64,000 nt of DNA, from positions 1,674,001 to 1,738,000 of the forward strand of contig NC_135073.1 in the NCBI RefSeq assembly GCF_051401765.1. The letters run 5' to 3'. Below, in pieces: positions 1 to 12,205 of the stretch. The DNA comes from Calliopsis andreniformis. Lineage: Eukaryota; Arthropoda; Insecta; Hymenoptera; Andrenidae. The notes under the pieces are model-generated. The model saw only the letters and a list, made by a program, of their open reading frames with translations. It was not told the DNA's origin and did not search any database. The translations under genes and the position numbers were made by a program. How positions within the stretch are numbered: position 1 is the first letter of the stretch; every line of letters starts with the position of its first letter.

Positions 1-149
1 GCAGTTTTGTGAAAACGCATGATTTTGAGCAAAAATAATGTATTAGATACGTTAAAACTAAAAACACAAAGAAGTTCTAGTTTGTTTTAAAATTTAAAAG
101 ATGGGGGAAAGTCTCTTAAATATGTCGGTAAGTCGATATGTGCACTTAT

Positions 150-1360
150 GAACTCTTTCACACGGCGATTCATGAATCGCGATTCACGTATGATGAATAG
201 CGACCATACATACATGTAAGCATTCACAAGGCATTTCTCGTGAGATACAAAATCGCGATATGAATTTTGTGTATCCTCGATCGGTTGAGCACCAGTAGCT
301 TTCTTTAGATCGATGGAAATGACGAAACATAGAAATAATACGATACGAATTTCGTCTATCTACGATTAGCTAGCTGCTAGCGGCGACCTTTCTCAAAAGT
401 CAATGCAAATGATAAAGTATAGAAACAATTGATGGCGTGAATTTGAAAAAACTAGCAAAATTCATTTTTTTAATATATGCGTGAAAAAAAAATCGAATAT
501 AGGAAGAATTAAATATATTATTGGAGATTTTATTCATTATTTTATTTATATACAAAAATACTTATTTCTTGATCTATAAAAATTCTATGTCGGAGTAGAC
601 GCGCGAAAATAATTAAAAAATTTGTTAAAGTCACTTTGAAGTTCTTCAAATAATACGTGGAAAGTTTCCTTTTTTTCTCTTATGCTATTAATCGGATGAA
701 CCTAATATTCTCTATTCTCTTTCCTGTTTTTATTATTTCTTTTATGTATAAGCCAAATAGATAGGACTTCAATTTCATTCATTTTCTCGGAAAAGTCTCT
801 GGTCAAAAACACGTGTGTCACGAACAAGAGACAAATTTATTACAATCAAAAAATAAATCAACGATTGTTAGCTAAGAAATTATACATACATTGAATGTAA
901 TTTGATCCACGCAAAATTATTTTCGACGTTAATGATTTCGTTGATCTGCGGCATATTTCCGAATTCAAAGTCACTTCAAGGGCATGATATAGATAGTTGA
1001 ATTCGTATGACATCAGCTACAAAAATATGAAATCAAAAGTATATAATCTCATTTTAAAAACTCAAGGTCAACTCAGTTTTTTTTAAATGTTTTTTTGGAA
1101 ATTTTTAACATAGCAATTTGTAGCTCATTTGAACCTAATTAACTTATGTTGGAAACAGTTTTTTTTTAAATTATCGGAAAAGTATGAAAAATCAAGCGAT
1201 ATTTTGACGCATGATCTTGTAATCATATGTCTGTCTTCGTTGTTTGTAATTGAGAAAACAAAGACGTGAAAAAACATAGACGTGAATCGCGATTCAGGAA
1301 TCAGTATACGAAAAAGTCGTCGAATGCGAATCGCATACGTGAATCGAGATTCTCACATCG
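150..1360. repeat. Probable inverted-repeat element (degenerate)
   Basis: Near 150-205 and again, inverted, near 1280-1360 there are related stretches rich in GATTCACGTATG and GAATCGCGATTC. The two ends face each other about 1.1 kb apart, as expected for the termini of an old DNA transposon. No transposase is readable between them. The 93-codon frame at 1367-1648 starts just outside the right end and matches no family I recognise. The boundaries are approximate. Confidence 0.35.
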
Positions 1361-1639
1361 CAAGAAGTGTACACATTACCTGATTTTGTAGACATTTCTA
1401 AAAATGGAACTGTCTACCAAAAGTGTCGAAGCGATTTTCAATTTGCACAGGTCGAAAAATTATTAAATATCCATAGACAACGAGTACACGACGTTTGCCA
1501 CAATGTGGACATTGTTTGCGTTTTACAAGGAAGGATTTTTAGTTGCTTGCCTCCGATTACTCTGCTTCTCATATATGTTATAGAGAGCCGAAAAATAAGA
1601 CATATGTGTTTTTTTTACATTAGCCCGTTTTCATATTTC

Positions 1640-1940
1640 GAGGGTTAAACCACCCCTCAAAGTTGATAAGATGAATAGCTTAATGTTAGGTCAAAGATTA
1701 TTATCAAACTTGGTATAAATTTAATTTGCATCATATCTTTAGTGTATCAATGATGTTCTTGTCGTCAGTCACTCTTAGCAGGGGGTAAACTACCCTTAAT
1801 CGTTGAAATGCGAATTTTAAAGACTTGAAACCTATAAGAAGATTCATAAAATCTTTAAGAGACCTTAAATATAAATTAGTGTATGATAACAAATTAATGG
1901 TTTTATGATCTCCCACCTTTAATGAGGGGTGAACCACACC
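1640..1940. repeat. Degenerate ~140-bp tandem repeat with a GGGGTAAACYACCCYT core
   Basis: Three variants of a semi-palindromic GGGGT(A/G)AACYACMCCT core lie at about 1644, 1780 and 1922, spaced about 140 bp apart. Similar AT-rich sequence fills the gaps. A related GGGAGAAACTACCCC core occurs in the foldback element at 28.7 kb, so the unit may be a decayed transposon terminus rather than a satellite. Confidence 0.4.
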
Positions 1941-2380
1941 TGTTTTGAAAAACATACTAAATATAAAAAGACAATACAACTTTTATTTAAACTTTGAACT
2001 AATATGACACCTTATCCAACTATTCCACGAAAAAGAAAAATCTCTATCTGTTTTAAGAAATAATTTCTATTGAATCAATGAAAACTAATTTGTTGACTTG
2101 TGTTAAAAATAGGGTTCGAAAATGGTTAGCTATATTATCAATTCCAATTCTAGAAACAATTATGGAGAGTCGAAATAATGACATCATTTTTATAGGTATA
2201 AAGAGTTTTGATCCATATAAATTTCAGTTACGGTTCTACAACCTGTCATTATATCAGGTCTGAAACGGATTTAACACGGTTCTATATCAGTCCTGTATCG
2301 GTTCAAAACGGTTTTTAAATTAGTTCTACATAGGGCTGGAAACTTTCAACTTGGAAACGATTGTTAATAATCATTATATA

Positions 2381-3103
2381 CAGAGTGTCCCAGTAAAAAT
2401 TACCACCTTAATTATCTTTTAAGCTGTAAGAGTAATAGACAAATTTTTTAAATAAAAATTGTTTGATATTAAAGGCGTCATTGTTCGGCCATATCCACTT
2501 TTTTGTAGATGGAGTCACTGAAGACATGTGAAGGTCACTTCTGTTTTTCTAAATTCTAAATGACATCCTACATTTTTCTATTTAGCATCACATAAAAGCT
2601 CTCATGACGAATACAAATATTTATAACAAAAGTTAAATATCATCCAGTGGCACTAATACAACGCTGTACACGTGTTGCTAGTGATGCAACTGCTTTATGT
2701 CAAGTTTCGAGACACATTTACACTTACTTCTCCTGAAAACATTGATGGACATGTTGTACAATCATAACCACGATTTGTTATACCATGTGTTATTTCAAAC
2801 ATTACATACTAAAGAAAGTGAGTTTATTTATTATTCATAATCTTTCTTGCATGACCTTGGTTGATCTTGTGTATTTGTATTCGTCTTGAGAGCTATTGTC
2901 AGATGCTAAACAGAAAAATGTAGAATGCCATTTAGAAAAACAGAAATGACATTCACATGTCTTCAGCGACTCCACCTATAAAGAAGTGTACATAACCATA
3001 TGATGACCCCTTTAGTATCAAACTATTCTTATATAAAAAATTTTTCTAATACTCTTACAGTTTAAAAGACAATCGGGGTTGTAATTTTTAATGGGACATC
3101 TTG
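2381..3103. mobile_element. Foldback MITE with TA target duplication (723 bp)
   Basis: The left end is TA then CAGAGTGTCCCAGTAAAAAT and the right end reads GGGACATCTTG then TA. The two arms can be matched as an imperfect inverted repeat for more than 200 bp; for example a CTTCAGTGACTCCA-type block and an ATTCTACATTTTTCT-type block each occur in both orientations. No open frame in the centre resembles a transposase. The TA flanks suggest Tc1/mariner-type mobilisation, which is inference. Confidence 0.8.
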
Positions 3104-4899
3104 TATGTACAAATAGCAGAATAGAAATTTTAGCATTTTATCCTTCACTACAATTCTTTTTACACGAGTGTAAAAAAGAGTAGTCACTTTTCATGTCAGT
3201 TTATTGTATTAAAGATTAAGATAATAAACAAAGTCAGTGATAAAGAAATATAATTTATAAACAAAAGAAGGACGATCCTTGATTCAAGAACCTTGGAGTC
3301 TAAGGAACGAGAATGTGAAATCAGATCACTGAGTAGGGGAAAGTGGTGGGAATGGGTTTGATAAAACTGGTGTAAAACATTCGGAAGCGATACAGAACTG
3401 TTTTAGTTGGAACTAACAGACTGTGAAATCGTAACCGGAGTCGATATCGGCTAGAACCTTTTTCACCCATGACAAGCATAGCATCATTTCGGTTCTTCAT
3501 AACTGTTTCGATTCTGAAAGAAAAGAATGATTCAGAATTCTTCAGTTATTATTAATTTTCGGAACTTTTTCAATCTGTAGTTATGGATGACCAACTCTTT
3601 TATAATTATTTGAACTTTCGGATACTCTTATTTCCCTTATTAACGTAACTCTAGTTAAGTATTTTTTTATTTATGACGTAAAAAACTTTACAACCGAAGA
3701 TAATATAATATACCGAACGTGATAAGTGCATTCTTAAATATATTGTTAGTATGCAGTAAGGTCATTCCACGGGAAAGCGAACATTTTTCGGAGTACAATT
3801 TCGGACTTTGTTGGAATTTCAGTATTTTATAGTTTTTAGCGATATTTTAACGTATCTTGAAGGATTTTTCAAAATTTTGAATATTATCTACTTTCTATGA
3901 GTATAGTATTAATTTCCTTTCAAAAAATCATAACTCTTGAATTAGGAAACTCACGAAAATGATCTTTGAATACTTATAATAAAGTAAAAGTATTAAATAA
4001 AAATTATTTTGGGTTTTAAAAAGTTCTCTTTGAACACTGTTTTTGCAATTGCTTTAAACAAATATAATTTTATTGTAACAGGAACGACTTGACTTAAAAA
4101 TGAGAATATATGCCTACTTCTCCTCCTTATAGGCAAATTATAAAAAATAGGGATATTTTAAAATAAACCATATGAAGGGTGATTGAAGCTAAACCTGCGT
4201 AAGGGTGCAACAACCACAGCCTGGCACTAAGACTATACATCATTCGGCATTTATGTATATCTTTCCGCACTAAGACTATATCTGCACCTGCAATATACTA
4301 GGCCTTAATAATTAGAGTAAAAAATCCTATTATTGACATCAACCCAATTACTATTATTCTAAGCTGTTTTAGTTAAGATAACAAATAGATCTTGTGAAAT
4401 AGTACGTGAAAAAAATTAGCGTACAACTAAAACTATAATACGCCTGGAAAAAATACCATTCATTTCATTTTATTAATTTTTGAATCATGCATGAAAAAGA
4501 AAGTAGAATACGAAAGAAGCTTGTAATTGTAACGTATAAGCTACTAATATTGCCAGATATAATACGATTAGTGAGGAAATTTCTTTTTCCTTGGTAAAAA
4601 ATAAATATTTCTAATTTTTTATCAGTGACACAACATGGTAAATTATTTTCAGCTTTTCTGTACGTTTTTGTTATATGTTCAATTAGTTAAAATGTTTTTC
4701 CAGAAAAAATTTTATTACACATTCTGCCTACATTTCTGATCAACCGTATTTTGTCGCTGGTCATATAACATGTGATGAGAAACTAAACTACTAGATAAAT
4801 ATTCTACTATACCAATGAACATCTAATGAAATACACTTACTCACAAAATTAACCAAATTTTTACCAAAAAATTACCAAAACTGCTGTAACTTTATAAAA
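3104..4899. other. Non-coding AT-rich stretch
   Basis: No supported coding frame, RNA gene or clear transposon is visible. A short direct repeat (GCACTAAGACTATA) occurs twice about 50 bp apart near 4220-4280. The stretch could be intron or upstream flank of the kinase gene whose last exon begins at 7131. Confidence 0.5.
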
Positions 4900-5760
4900 A
4901 GAAATCGTACAACAGTACATTTGTACCATTTTAAGGATAAATGTATTTTTACATTCTAGGATTGAATTTTTTGGAATACTTTTTTATATTAGAAATCGGA
5001 GTGGAAAAATAAGGATATTTATGCCTTGTACAATGATTTATAGAGAGAACTCTCCCCTTTGCAGCGACCATGTAAAAATTAACATATGATTTTATATCAT
5101 TATTTTATCGCACTTTAAATGGAAAGTGTGCCGCCAGTATTAAGATAACCCAAAATATGAGCAGCTTGCACCTGATCAAGTGGGTCTTGAACTTCGCGTA
5201 TGGGTACTTATACGTGTAATATGTACTTAGTGTATGTTTAGCGTGTGTACTTAGTATGTACTTAGTGTATGTTTAGTGTGTGTACATATTTAACTCGCAT
5301 GTAATGTATATTTATTGTTTAGTGTGCCTTGTGTGTTTTTACAAATGAATATATTACCCATAAAGTGGTAAGACAACTAGAGAGTACTATTCGTTTGTAA
5401 ACACGCTAGAAACACACTAAACACACACTAAGCGGAAGTCAAGCACACACATTAAACATACGTTAAACACACGCTAAATACACACTAAGCATACACTATA
5501 TGTATACAGATACATACATGAGCTACTTACTACGCCAGCGCGGCGGCACACTTTTCACTTAAAGTGCGATAAAACGGCGATAAAAAATTGTATGTTAACA
5601 TTTAGAAGATCGCGATAAGGGGGAAACTTCCCTCTATAAATTCATTCTAAGAAGAATCACGGAAGAATATTATTAAAATTCTTTAGAAAAAATTCAATAC
5701 TGGGATATAAAAGTAAAGGCTTCACTTTAAAATAAATTTAGGTGAATTTTTACTGATCGT
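4900..5760. repeat. Foldback element with TG/CA-rich core
   Basis: Inverted arms run from about 4930-5160 and about 5540-5740. Matching blocks include TAGGATTGAATTTTTT with its complement near 5690, the ATCGCACTTTAA...AAGTGTGCCGCC block near 5107-5143 with its complement near 5540-5575, and the TTTATAGAG block. The centre is a low-complexity TAGTGTRT/CACACTAA sequence that also folds back on itself. The exact termini and any target duplication are unclear. Confidence 0.7.
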
Positions 5761-7130
5761 ATAATCGAACAATTCTTGTAGTGTTGGTATTTGACTTTTT
5801 GATAGTCCTTAGAAACTAGTCCGAGCTGTAAGACTTGTTAGCATTACCGCAATTCGTATGTATTTTTGCCATATATAATGGCAAAAAAATATCACTCTAT
5901 CGTTAAAGCCAAAATTTCCAAAATGGAAGTTGACATTCAGCAAATTATGTTTAGCAAATATTTAATTTTTTTTTTAATTTTTAAACTGTCTCCTATAACA
6001 GAAATGAAGTTTTTTCATGGGTATATTTCTACTGACTTTGTCATTAGAATAGAACAATTGCAACAATAATTTAGTACCGTTAACAAACAAAAGTGAGGCC
6101 TCAATATCCATTGACCGTATTATACTTGACAAGGATCGTACATTCCCTAAAACTTTAAATGTAATAATGGCAGATATAGCTATTTAGCCGCGAAATATGC
6201 TGTACCATTGGCACGCGGACGAAATTTTCATTATTAAATGAAAATTAAGAAAGTTAAAATGTTGCTTTTACTGAGAGTACGAAATACGTTTTAAATCAAA
6301 TTAAAATTCGTGTTTGACATTTTTATCCAGAAAACAAAAGAAACTGATTATTATTTTCGTAAAGAAATGATTAGAAATACTGAACTAGATAGTTGTCACT
6401 TTTTGTAATAATAGTTGTTAATTCCTCTTCTTATCTTTGCAATCTCCTGTTCTTGTATCTCAGAGATCTATATATAAACCTAGCGAAGCTTAAAAGTCAG
6501 GACGAATCACGCCTGTCTTCCTAGGCAAGAAACAATTGTTGAGTCCTGAAATTGTCAGTTCACCCAGGATGTTACTTTACGATTATGACCAGAAGTAAAT
6601 CTAAATGTTCACCACCCTAGACTATTATGTATATTTTTACTGCCCTGCAATATGTACAAAGAAAGAGTATGGAAGAGCACTATAAGCACTTATAAGCACT
6701 TACAATACTAGATCCAAAAATGTTGTTTTCTTTTAAATTTCTTATTATTTATATAAATTTTTTTAATATGTATAATTTATTATTTTAAATCTTTTTAGGC
6801 CTACACTTGAAATTTGCAAATTTATTGATTAAAATAATTAAATAATTAGAATCAATAGATTCTAAAATTTCGTGTTCTATATTTCGCAATGCCAATGCAT
6901 TCTAATCTCTATCAATTTGTATTTATAATAAATAATTTGTTATATACTTTAAAGTTGAAAATGACGGTTCGAAATTTTCCTCGAAAGTCATTACTCCCTA
7001 AAAGCTGTCATTCTAAGCTATAGCTTATTCAGCCTATACTTAATCCGCCTTTGATTATGACTATGTACATGTATAATATTTGAAATATCCACGAAGTCTT
7101 ATTTTCTCAACGAATATTCTAATGTTTCAG
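5761..7130. other. Non-coding DNA, probably intron of the kinase gene
   Basis: AT-rich, with only chance open frames such as 5866-6069, which has a poly-T run and no family resemblance. The end at 7121-7130 is a pyrimidine-rich splice acceptor ending TTTCAG. The upstream exons of the kinase must lie outside the window, because no other kinase subdomain is readable here. Confidence 0.5.
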
Positions 7131-7472
7131 GTAGTAAAATTAATATTGCAAGGAATAATGTTGATTCCGCCGGAAGGATGTCCACCGTTTATTTGTCAAC
7201 TAATGCGAGAATGTTGGAAAACAGACCCCAAAGATCGAATTAAATTCGCAGATATATTGGAAACACTTGAAAAAGCACAAGATGAATCTGTCAAAGTTAC
7301 TCAGCAAGGTACCTTGCCAAGGCCACCTCAAGGACCCATTACCGTACGAACACCTGATGTATTAGATCCCGATGGTTATTTATTACCGGCACCAGCAAAA
7401 CCACACGAATATCTACAAACTTTGCCAGCATTGTCCGATGAACGACTCAATTATGCTATTAAAGGGCAGTAA
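7131..7472 (+). CDS. Terminal exon of a receptor-type tyrosine kinase (partial)
   Basis: The exon follows a TTTCAG acceptor and encodes 113 residues ending at TAA. Its first 50 residues match the end of a tyrosine kinase domain (subdomains X-XI): GCPPFICQLMRECWKTDP, the CW pair typical of tyrosine kinases, then a DRIKF where most relatives have R-P-x-F. The tail of about 60 residues holds DPDGYLLP and HEYLQTLP, possible phosphotyrosine docking sites for SH2 domains. No earlier exon (ATP-binding loop, HRD, DFG) is in the window, so the gene enters from the left or has a first intron of more than 7 kb. I cannot place the subfamily. A poly(A) signal follows at 7830. Confidence 0.85.
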   Translation, partial: VVKLILQGIMLIPPEGCPPFICQLMRECWKTDPKDRIKFADILETLEKAQDESVKVTQQGTLPRPPQGPITVRTPDVLDPDGYLLPAPAKPHEYLQTLPALSDERLNYAIKGQ

Positions 7473-7829
7473 CTGTGAAAAGCTGGACGGAACCTTGGAA
7501 ATTATAGGAATTTCCTTATACCTGTAGTATTGCTAAAGTAAATGTTAACTTTACAAAAATCAGGGAAGTAACGAAAGTCCGAAAGCATCGAGCTTTCGTT
7601 GTCCAGAAAAAAGTATTAATATTTTATATCATTAAGAGACTGTAATATACTCGCATTAATAATTTATTATTTGAAAAAACAATTATTCGCGAGTGGCAAA
7701 TTGTACATGAACATTACTCATTCATATAGACAAGTATATTTCTAATTTCAAATTTCATAACCAATACTACTTTTGTGTTGTATGTAAATTATTATTTGCA
7801 ATGAAATCACAACGTGTATATGCGTAAAG

Positions 7830-7835
7830 AATAAA
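7830..7835 (+). terminator. Poly(A) signal AATAAA for the kinase gene
   Basis: The hexamer lies 358 bases after the kinase stop codon and 332 bases before the next start codon on the same strand, so it fits as the 3' end of the kinase transcript. Confidence 0.6.
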
Positions 7836-8166
7836 GTTTTCGAATGGAAAAATAGAATATCTTGTATTTCTACCCAAACTCTTTTTCAGTAAAAGTACTA
7901 AATTTATTTTTCTGAATTAACGAATAAATACGAAATATTTGCGAAGTTTTGACAGCAAAATGTAAGATTGTTTCAAAGAGGTTAAAATAATTGGACTTTC
8001 CGATGATCCTAGAACGAGAATTATTGTTGCTGTGATACGATAGTGTTTTGTTCGCCAAAGACACATGATTCGATTCGAGAAAACGAATAGAAATGTGGTG
8101 TCTCGTAGGTCGTAGAATCGACGTGTGTCTCATCCGTGAGATCGGAAAACCACTTCTATAGCGAAC

Positions 8167-9335
8167 ATGTACGACGATTGTATATTTCTGTCGTTGCGAT
8201 TTCCACAAAAACTCTGGCGGATCGTAAATGAGTGTAAAAGTGGTGCAATTCGATGGAGCTTGACTGGCAATACCATTCTCCTTGACTACAAGAAATTTCA
8301 AGAACAGTACCTTGACGCGGGCAATTCCATCTTTAAAACGAAGAACATCACGAGCTTTATCAGACAGTTGAATTTATACGGTTTTCGTAAGGTGACATCG
8401 CATAATCGAGATCCAATTTGTAATTCTCACAACCCAGACGTCCATGAATTTCTGCACGAAAATTTCCGTACTGGCCGACCAGATTTATTATCGATGGTTT
8501 ACCGAAAGACTTCTGGAAAATTGAAACATTGCCAACGTATCAGTCTGAAAAATGTCTCGGAACCAGATCTTTTAAGTAATGACAGTACCGATCACATGTC
8601 GCGCTTACACATGTGCCGGGTAAAATATTCTGAAGTACTTTAAATATTCGTTATAACTTTTCAATTATAATTTAATATTTTCGAAAATGAATATTGCAAG
8701 AAAAGGAATAGAAACTGATTGTTTTCTTTTCTATTCGTATAACCGGAACACCTACGATATACATATCGTAATACAGCTATATATATTATATGTATATTAT
8801 ATACGTTCTTTCTTGCATGCAACTGATCAGATTAGCATTATCTCAAAATGTTACACGCACTTATCATTATATTTAAATAAGCCGTTTTATACAATTTTTT
8901 TACTTGCATTCAGAATTTTGATGTCTTTTGTCAAAATGAACTAATTTCGATATGAGAGAACAGATAAAGTGCAAATTAAATAGTGAAAACAAGATAGAAA
9001 AGAAATAAATTTTATTCATATCCTAAAACATGAATTGGAATAATTTCGAACGATAATTAAATAATTATTAATCATTATTAAAAACAATAGACGATCACGA
9101 TATAACTGCATTGGTTATTTCAGTTTATAATATTAATAATTTTGTAATTTTTCTTCTAAATTTTCAGTTGGCCCTAACTAAAACTCTGGAACAAATAACA
9201 CGAGAATATCAGCAGATTCATAATCATGCATTAACCAAAAGTAATAATTCATTTAATAAAGCAACCAACGCGAGCGAAAAAGGTACTACAATCCAATATG
9301 CAAGGTATTACAAACATGATACAAAAAATATTTAG
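8167..9335 (+). CDS. HSF-type DNA-binding domain protein (HSFY/HSF5-like), two exons
   Basis: Exon 1 is 8167-8619 (151 codons) with donor CGG|GTAAAA; exon 2 is 9168-9335 after TTTTCAG. Both are phase 0, giving 206 residues. Residues about 12-117 form a heat-shock-factor winged helix: FPQKLWRIVNE at the start, the recognition-helix block SFIRQLNLYGFRKV at 63-76, and FRTGRPDLLSMVYRK at the end. The divergent wing and short length resemble HSFY/HSF5 rather than classical HSF1, and I see no long leucine-zipper trimerisation region. Exon 2 is polar, Asn/Lys-rich, and starts with a short amphipathic stretch. Without splicing, exon 1 reads on for only seven more codons. The gene lies between the kinase (same strand) and GPN1 (convergent). 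A role in male germline, as for vertebrate HSFY, would be pure inference. Confidence 0.8.
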
Positions 9336-9375
9336 TAAGAACGTACAAAGAAAAAAATGATCGTTTAAATATTAT

Positions 9376-9381
9376 AATAAA
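9376..9381 (+). terminator. Poly(A) signal AATAAA for the HSF-like gene
   Basis: It lies 40 bases after the HSF-like stop codon, in an AT-rich 3' flank facing the convergent GPN1 gene. Confidence 0.5.
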
Positions 9382-9790
9382 CATTACACATAGCTTGAAA
9401 TTATTATGAGTACTTAAACTTTTTGTCTGAAACTAAAAACTTCTTTTATAAATTAATATGAAACATAATTGCAGAACTTCATTTTAACTTGTATTCTACT
9501 CAAAAACATGACTCCACTATAGAGAAGATTTCAAAAAATTGGATGATCCTCAGAGGAAGAAGTAACATAAATGGAGACACGATCTAGTGTGTACATAAAA
9601 GAGAAGAAAAAATTTGCAATGAATCCACATTAATATAAATATTTTATACTACTAGTATTATTTCAACAAACATGTAATGATTCTCATAATAACTCATTAT
9701 TCAGTAATCGTAATCATGCATATATATTATAAAATTGAAAATATAAGATGTTTTCATAAAAAATATATGTGTACATTTTTTTATAAAAAA

Positions 9791-9796
9791 TTTATT
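9791..9796 (-). terminator. Poly(A) signal for GPN1 (AATAAA on minus strand)
   Basis: TTTATT on the plus strand, 22 bases beyond the GPN1 stop codon in the direction of transcription. The 3' UTR would be very short. Confidence 0.5.
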
Positions 9797-9818
9797 TATA
9801 AATATAGTTATTTACAAC

Positions 9819-12205
9819 TTAAGTATTAGTACTAGTAGTAGGTTGATTGGATGATCGTTTGATTTGTTCTGTTTTGTGTCTGTTTAAAAAGTTTTTAAAC
9901 GATTCTGCTTCTTTGTTTTCTTCCTCATCTTCTTCTTCATTGAATACATTTTCTGTACCTTCCTCATCATCACTCGATTCATTACCAGCATGTTTCAAAT
10001 ATATATCTGAAATTTCTCTTCCACTATTAATTGTTGTCACAAGTGATACACTTTCTCCCATGGACTTTTGTACTGCACTCTCAAGTTGTTCTTTTTCTGC
10101 TTGTCGCCTTTGAGCATCTCGTTTAATTTTCATTCTTTCCCAATCCTTTTTATATTCCCTTTAAAAAATTTGTTTTCATTTTTCTTTTCTCAACTCCAAA
10201 TTTTATTACATACCTGTTTATGTTAATTTTAATTCAGTATACAGAGTGCACATGTACACATTTCAATATTTAAAGAGGTGGTAGGAGACCTCAAACAGGT
10301 CACAAAATGTCCCATAACATAGTGTCTGATCTCCTTCTATTTTGCAGTAATAATGCTTCAAAGTTATCATGTCTATACAGTAAATTACAAGTCGGAGGAT
10401 TTTGTAATTTTGCAGATATATTAAGAAGGAGGATTAAAAGAAAAGTCTTAATACATTGTGTTGTACCTCTTACGATTTAATCTTTATAAGACTTTAAAGA
10501 TTGAAAATACTTGCGGAAAAAACGTAGGTAATACACACAAATGTAGTGTAAACCAAAAGATTGTCGACAGCCAGCTGTTCAAGTTTGACCCAGTGATCGA
10601 CAGAACAGAGACCGTTTACAATAAGAATCCCATTTAAGGACTTGTATCTATGAGGGTCTTGGACAGAACACGTGTTGTGTTCAGGGCCTCCCGCAACAGA
10701 CACAACCTTCTTAAGCAACCGAATTCTCTAGGTCAATGGACTCTTTCAAGTCCAGTTTGTCTCACCGATTTGCATAAGCTACATATTCTTCGTTTCAAAA
10801 CATAGTGCTAACTTTCAGACATTATTACTGCAAGACGAAAGCGGATAAAAGACTATGTTATAGAACATTTTGTGATCCAGTTGAAGTGTCCTACCATCCT
10901 TTAAAATATTGAAACATATATGTGTTACAACCTGTATATAATGCAATAAATATAAATATACATAAATTATAAATGCTGTTTCGCTAATTTACCTTTCATA
11001 TTCTTCTACAGCATCATTAACAAGTTCCAAAAATTTAGTAATTCCAGCTCCTGTGTAAGCAGAGACACCACAACTACGTAAATGATTATAGAATTCATCA
11101 AGCGTCAAAGCCATACTACGTGTCAAATTACTTATATAGCTCGTTTCTGTATCCAATGCTTCTTGAAACGCTTCAAAATCATGCATCCAATCTACTGCAT
11201 AACTATGTTCAACAATATCAATCTTGAAACATATCATTATAATTGTGTTATTAATAAATTACATGTTAATTTTAGACATTATAATCTATTATAAAGTTTC
11301 GTATATTGCATTTTCATTTCTTATAATTACCTTATTCATAGCAACAATAAATGGTAATTTAGTTTTGTACAGTATAGAACATGCATACAACATGTTGGAC
11401 ATGAAGGTTACAGGATTTACACTTCTTACAGTGTCTAATACATATACTACAATTGTTGGAAATTGTGATGCTAACGCTTCTGTTATGATGGTGCCACTTG
11501 CTGACCATGTAAAAACTTCTATTTGTCCAGGGGTATCCAAAATAACATATTCATGTTCCGTACCTGCTTTGTCGATAAGTTCTATAACTTGATCGAATTT
11601 TGTGCTAAAGAGATTTAAAGCAGTGACAATACCCCCATTCGGACCCAAACTATATTGTTTCATTACTTCCTTGTAATTAACAGTATCCCTTATGTCTAAA
11701 ATACCAAATATTAAGTAAGATTCATTTACATACAAAGAATACAATTAACACATTCAATATCAATACAGAAATTCATATTTTTTGTAGAATTTTTAAAAGT
11801 GATACAAAATTATTTAATTTATGAGAAAATCAGCTTTTATTTTTAAGAAAATTTAAAAAAAATGTAGTTAACTTTAAATTTAAATTCTGTTTTTAATAAA
11901 TACTGAATCATAATAGAGAATTTATGTAATAGAATTATATAAAATGTGTTAAATCTATTTGTATTAGAAATACCTATGTTAGCAGGATAAGGGACTTCCC
12001 TACACGCAGGATCTAAATTTATTACATATGGTTTTCCTGTGTTATACAATATTGAGACAAGCCTTTTTACAAATGTAGTTTTACCAGATCCAGCCATACC
12101 AAGAACAATAATACATGCTGGTTTTTTTTTCTTAACATCTGTTTGAGTAACTGATGCATCTTGTAATAAAACATTATGACTTTCTGAAAGTTTGTTGTTA
12201 TCCAT
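9819..12205 (-). CDS. GPN1: GPN-loop GTPase 1 (XAB1 family), complete, four exons
   Basis: GPN1 is a self-dimerising GTPase needed for assembly and nuclear import of RNA polymerase II. Exons on the minus strand are 12205-11974, 11695-11331, 11222-10993 and 10158-9819. The phases close exactly to 388 residues, close to the human length of 374. The P-loop GMAGSGKTT is at 36-44, the family-defining Gly-Pro-Asn loop at 95-97 within LGPNGG, DTPGQ at 131-135 and the guanine-specificity motif NKID at 198-201. The C-terminal exon is charged, with an acidic stretch near the end, as in the family. The 834-bp third intron contains a foldback transposon. The ATG chosen is the first in frame and lies about 30 residues before the P-loop. 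Confidence 0.96.
10242..10934. mobile_element. Foldback MITE in GPN1 intron 3 (693 bp, TA flanks)
   Basis: The termini are TA-CAGAGTGCACATGTAC and ...ATGTGTTACAACCTG-TA. The arms pair imperfectly for roughly 160 bp, including the block GTCACAAAATGTYCYATAACATAGT and the block TTGCAGTAATAATG, each present in both orientations. The central 300 bp is single-copy and non-coding. It lies inside an intron and is presumably spliced out. Confidence 0.8.

Noticed and set aside
1367..1648. 93-codon plus frame beside the right end of a possible inverted-repeat element
   Set aside because: No recognisable domain, and it ends in a hydrophobic low-complexity stretch. Not strong enough to call a gene.
9847..10113. 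88-codon plus frame rich in Ser
   Set aside because: It is antisense to the acidic C-terminal exon of GPN1; Glu/Asp codons read backwards give Ser/Leu runs.
11224..11592. 122-codon plus frame
   Set aside because: Antisense of GPN1 exon 2 plus intron; no family resemblance.
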